DNA from: Candidatus Arcticimaribacter sp.
GTDB taxonomy: Bacteria; Bacteroidota; Bacteroidia; Flavobacteriales; Flavobacteriaceae
Assembly: GCA_002708445.1 (NCBI GenBank)
Contig: PAOB01000048.1
Coordinates: forward strand, 1-33,402
Reading direction: 5' to 3'
Length of the DNA stretch: 33,402 nucleotides
Each line of letters opens with the position of its first letter. Position 1 is the stretch's first letter. The notes beneath the pieces were generated by a model that ran no database searches, was not told the DNA's origin, and was given only the letters and a program-made list of their open reading frames with translations. Of the stretch, positions 33,142 to 33,402 are shown piece by piece. The translations under genes and the position numbers were made by a program.

Positions 33142-33402
33142 ATGAGGGCTTTAATTGTATTTACCATTTTGTTTGTGGTGCAGTTCAAGCTCAATGCGCA
33201 ACTAAGTAAAGTTCATTACATTCCGCCAATTGCCTATTCAAGTGAAGCCGGGAGTAATGCAATTCCTAACCAAGGCCACTATTTGTATCTTTCTACACCC
33301 ATTACAAGCTCGGTTACGGTCAATGAAATTGCAGTTGGCGGAGCGACAACCAGCCTTGAGGTATCTAACTCAATTCCTCGTGTTTTTGTTATTGATGCTC
33401 CA
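33142..33402 (+). CDS. N-terminus of a secreted flavobacterial surface protein, cut by window edge
   Basis: An open frame of 87 codons from the ATG at 33142 to the last base. A signal peptide (RALIVFTILFVVQFKLNAQ) is followed by LSKVHYIPPIAYSSEAGSNA, then QGHYLYLSTPITSSVTVNEI. This opening is one I associate with long flavobacterial surface proteins that end in gliding-motility-associated or T9SS type B C-terminal domains. The rest of the gene is not visible, so the class is tentative. Confidence 0.6.
   Translation, partial: MRALIVFTILFVVQFKLNAQLSKVHYIPPIAYSSEAGSNAIPNQGHYLYLSTPITSSVTVNEIAVGGATTSLEVSNSIPRVFVIDAP

Noticed and set aside
1-33402. CRISPR array, transposase, prophage or known defence system
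   Set aside because: No regularly spaced repeats and no protein with integrase, transposase, nuclease-helicase or phage structural motifs other than the thermonuclease remnant.

Overview
The window is typical Bacteroidota, most likely Flavobacteriaceae, chromosome. The evidence is low GC, almost no Shine-Dalgarno sequences, promoters of the TTTG/TAnnTTTG type, a metalloprotease ending in a type IX secretion (T9SS) sorting domain, and families largely confined to the phylum (DUF6089/PorG, DUF2490, DUF4286, DUF6503). Most of the window is core housekeeping sequence in ordinary flavobacterial order, with two or three accessory stretches.

Layout. 1-2213 (minus): nadK, a PorG-like barrel and the edge-truncated uppS. 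2340-5668 (plus): pdxJ, an alpha/beta hydrolase, a GNAT acetyltransferase and aspartate kinase. 5670-11759 (minus): a long run ribF, serS, DUF4286, rsmA, mgtE, a D-2-hydroxyacid dehydrogenase and an arsC-type reductase. 11866-16433 (plus): a 1294-residue secreted metalloprotease coupled to an Fn3-like lipoprotein. 16430-18723 (minus): prs, rplY, terminator, pth. 18826-18907: tRNA-Leu(CAA) with its own terminator. 18956-19892: a decayed patch holding a thermonuclease pseudogene, an AbrB/MazE-like pseudogene, an unidentified broken reading frame and a perfect AT-rich palindrome. 19893-24820 (minus): SulP transporter, MBL-rhodanese protein, enoyl-CoA hydratase and an outer-membrane barrel. 24972-25133 (plus): an unlisted 53-residue membrane miniprotein behind a near-consensus promoter. 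25140-28071 (minus): tight operon of an MscS channel, a DUF6503 envelope protein and a tocopherol-cyclase-family protein. 28318-31237 (plus): two lipoproteins, an M19 dipeptidase and a gamma-glutamyltranspeptidase-family enzyme. 31349-33055 (plus): small exported protein, beta-carbonic anhydrase and DUF2490 protein. 33142 to the edge: start of a secreted protein.

Functionally, the left half supplies NAD(P), PLP, FAD, PRPP, lysine/threonine precursors, translation factors and undecaprenyl phosphate. The right half is mostly envelope and periplasm: inorganic anion and sulfur handling (SulP plus MBL-rhodanese), periplasmic peptide salvage (M19 plus GGT-like), bicarbonate metabolism and osmotic or membrane stress. 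I see no phage, CRISPR array, transposase or complete defence system. The least explained items are the MscS-DUF6503-tocopherol cyclase operon, the GGT-like enzyme with an altered substrate pocket, the protease-lipoprotein pair and the miniprotein at 24972.
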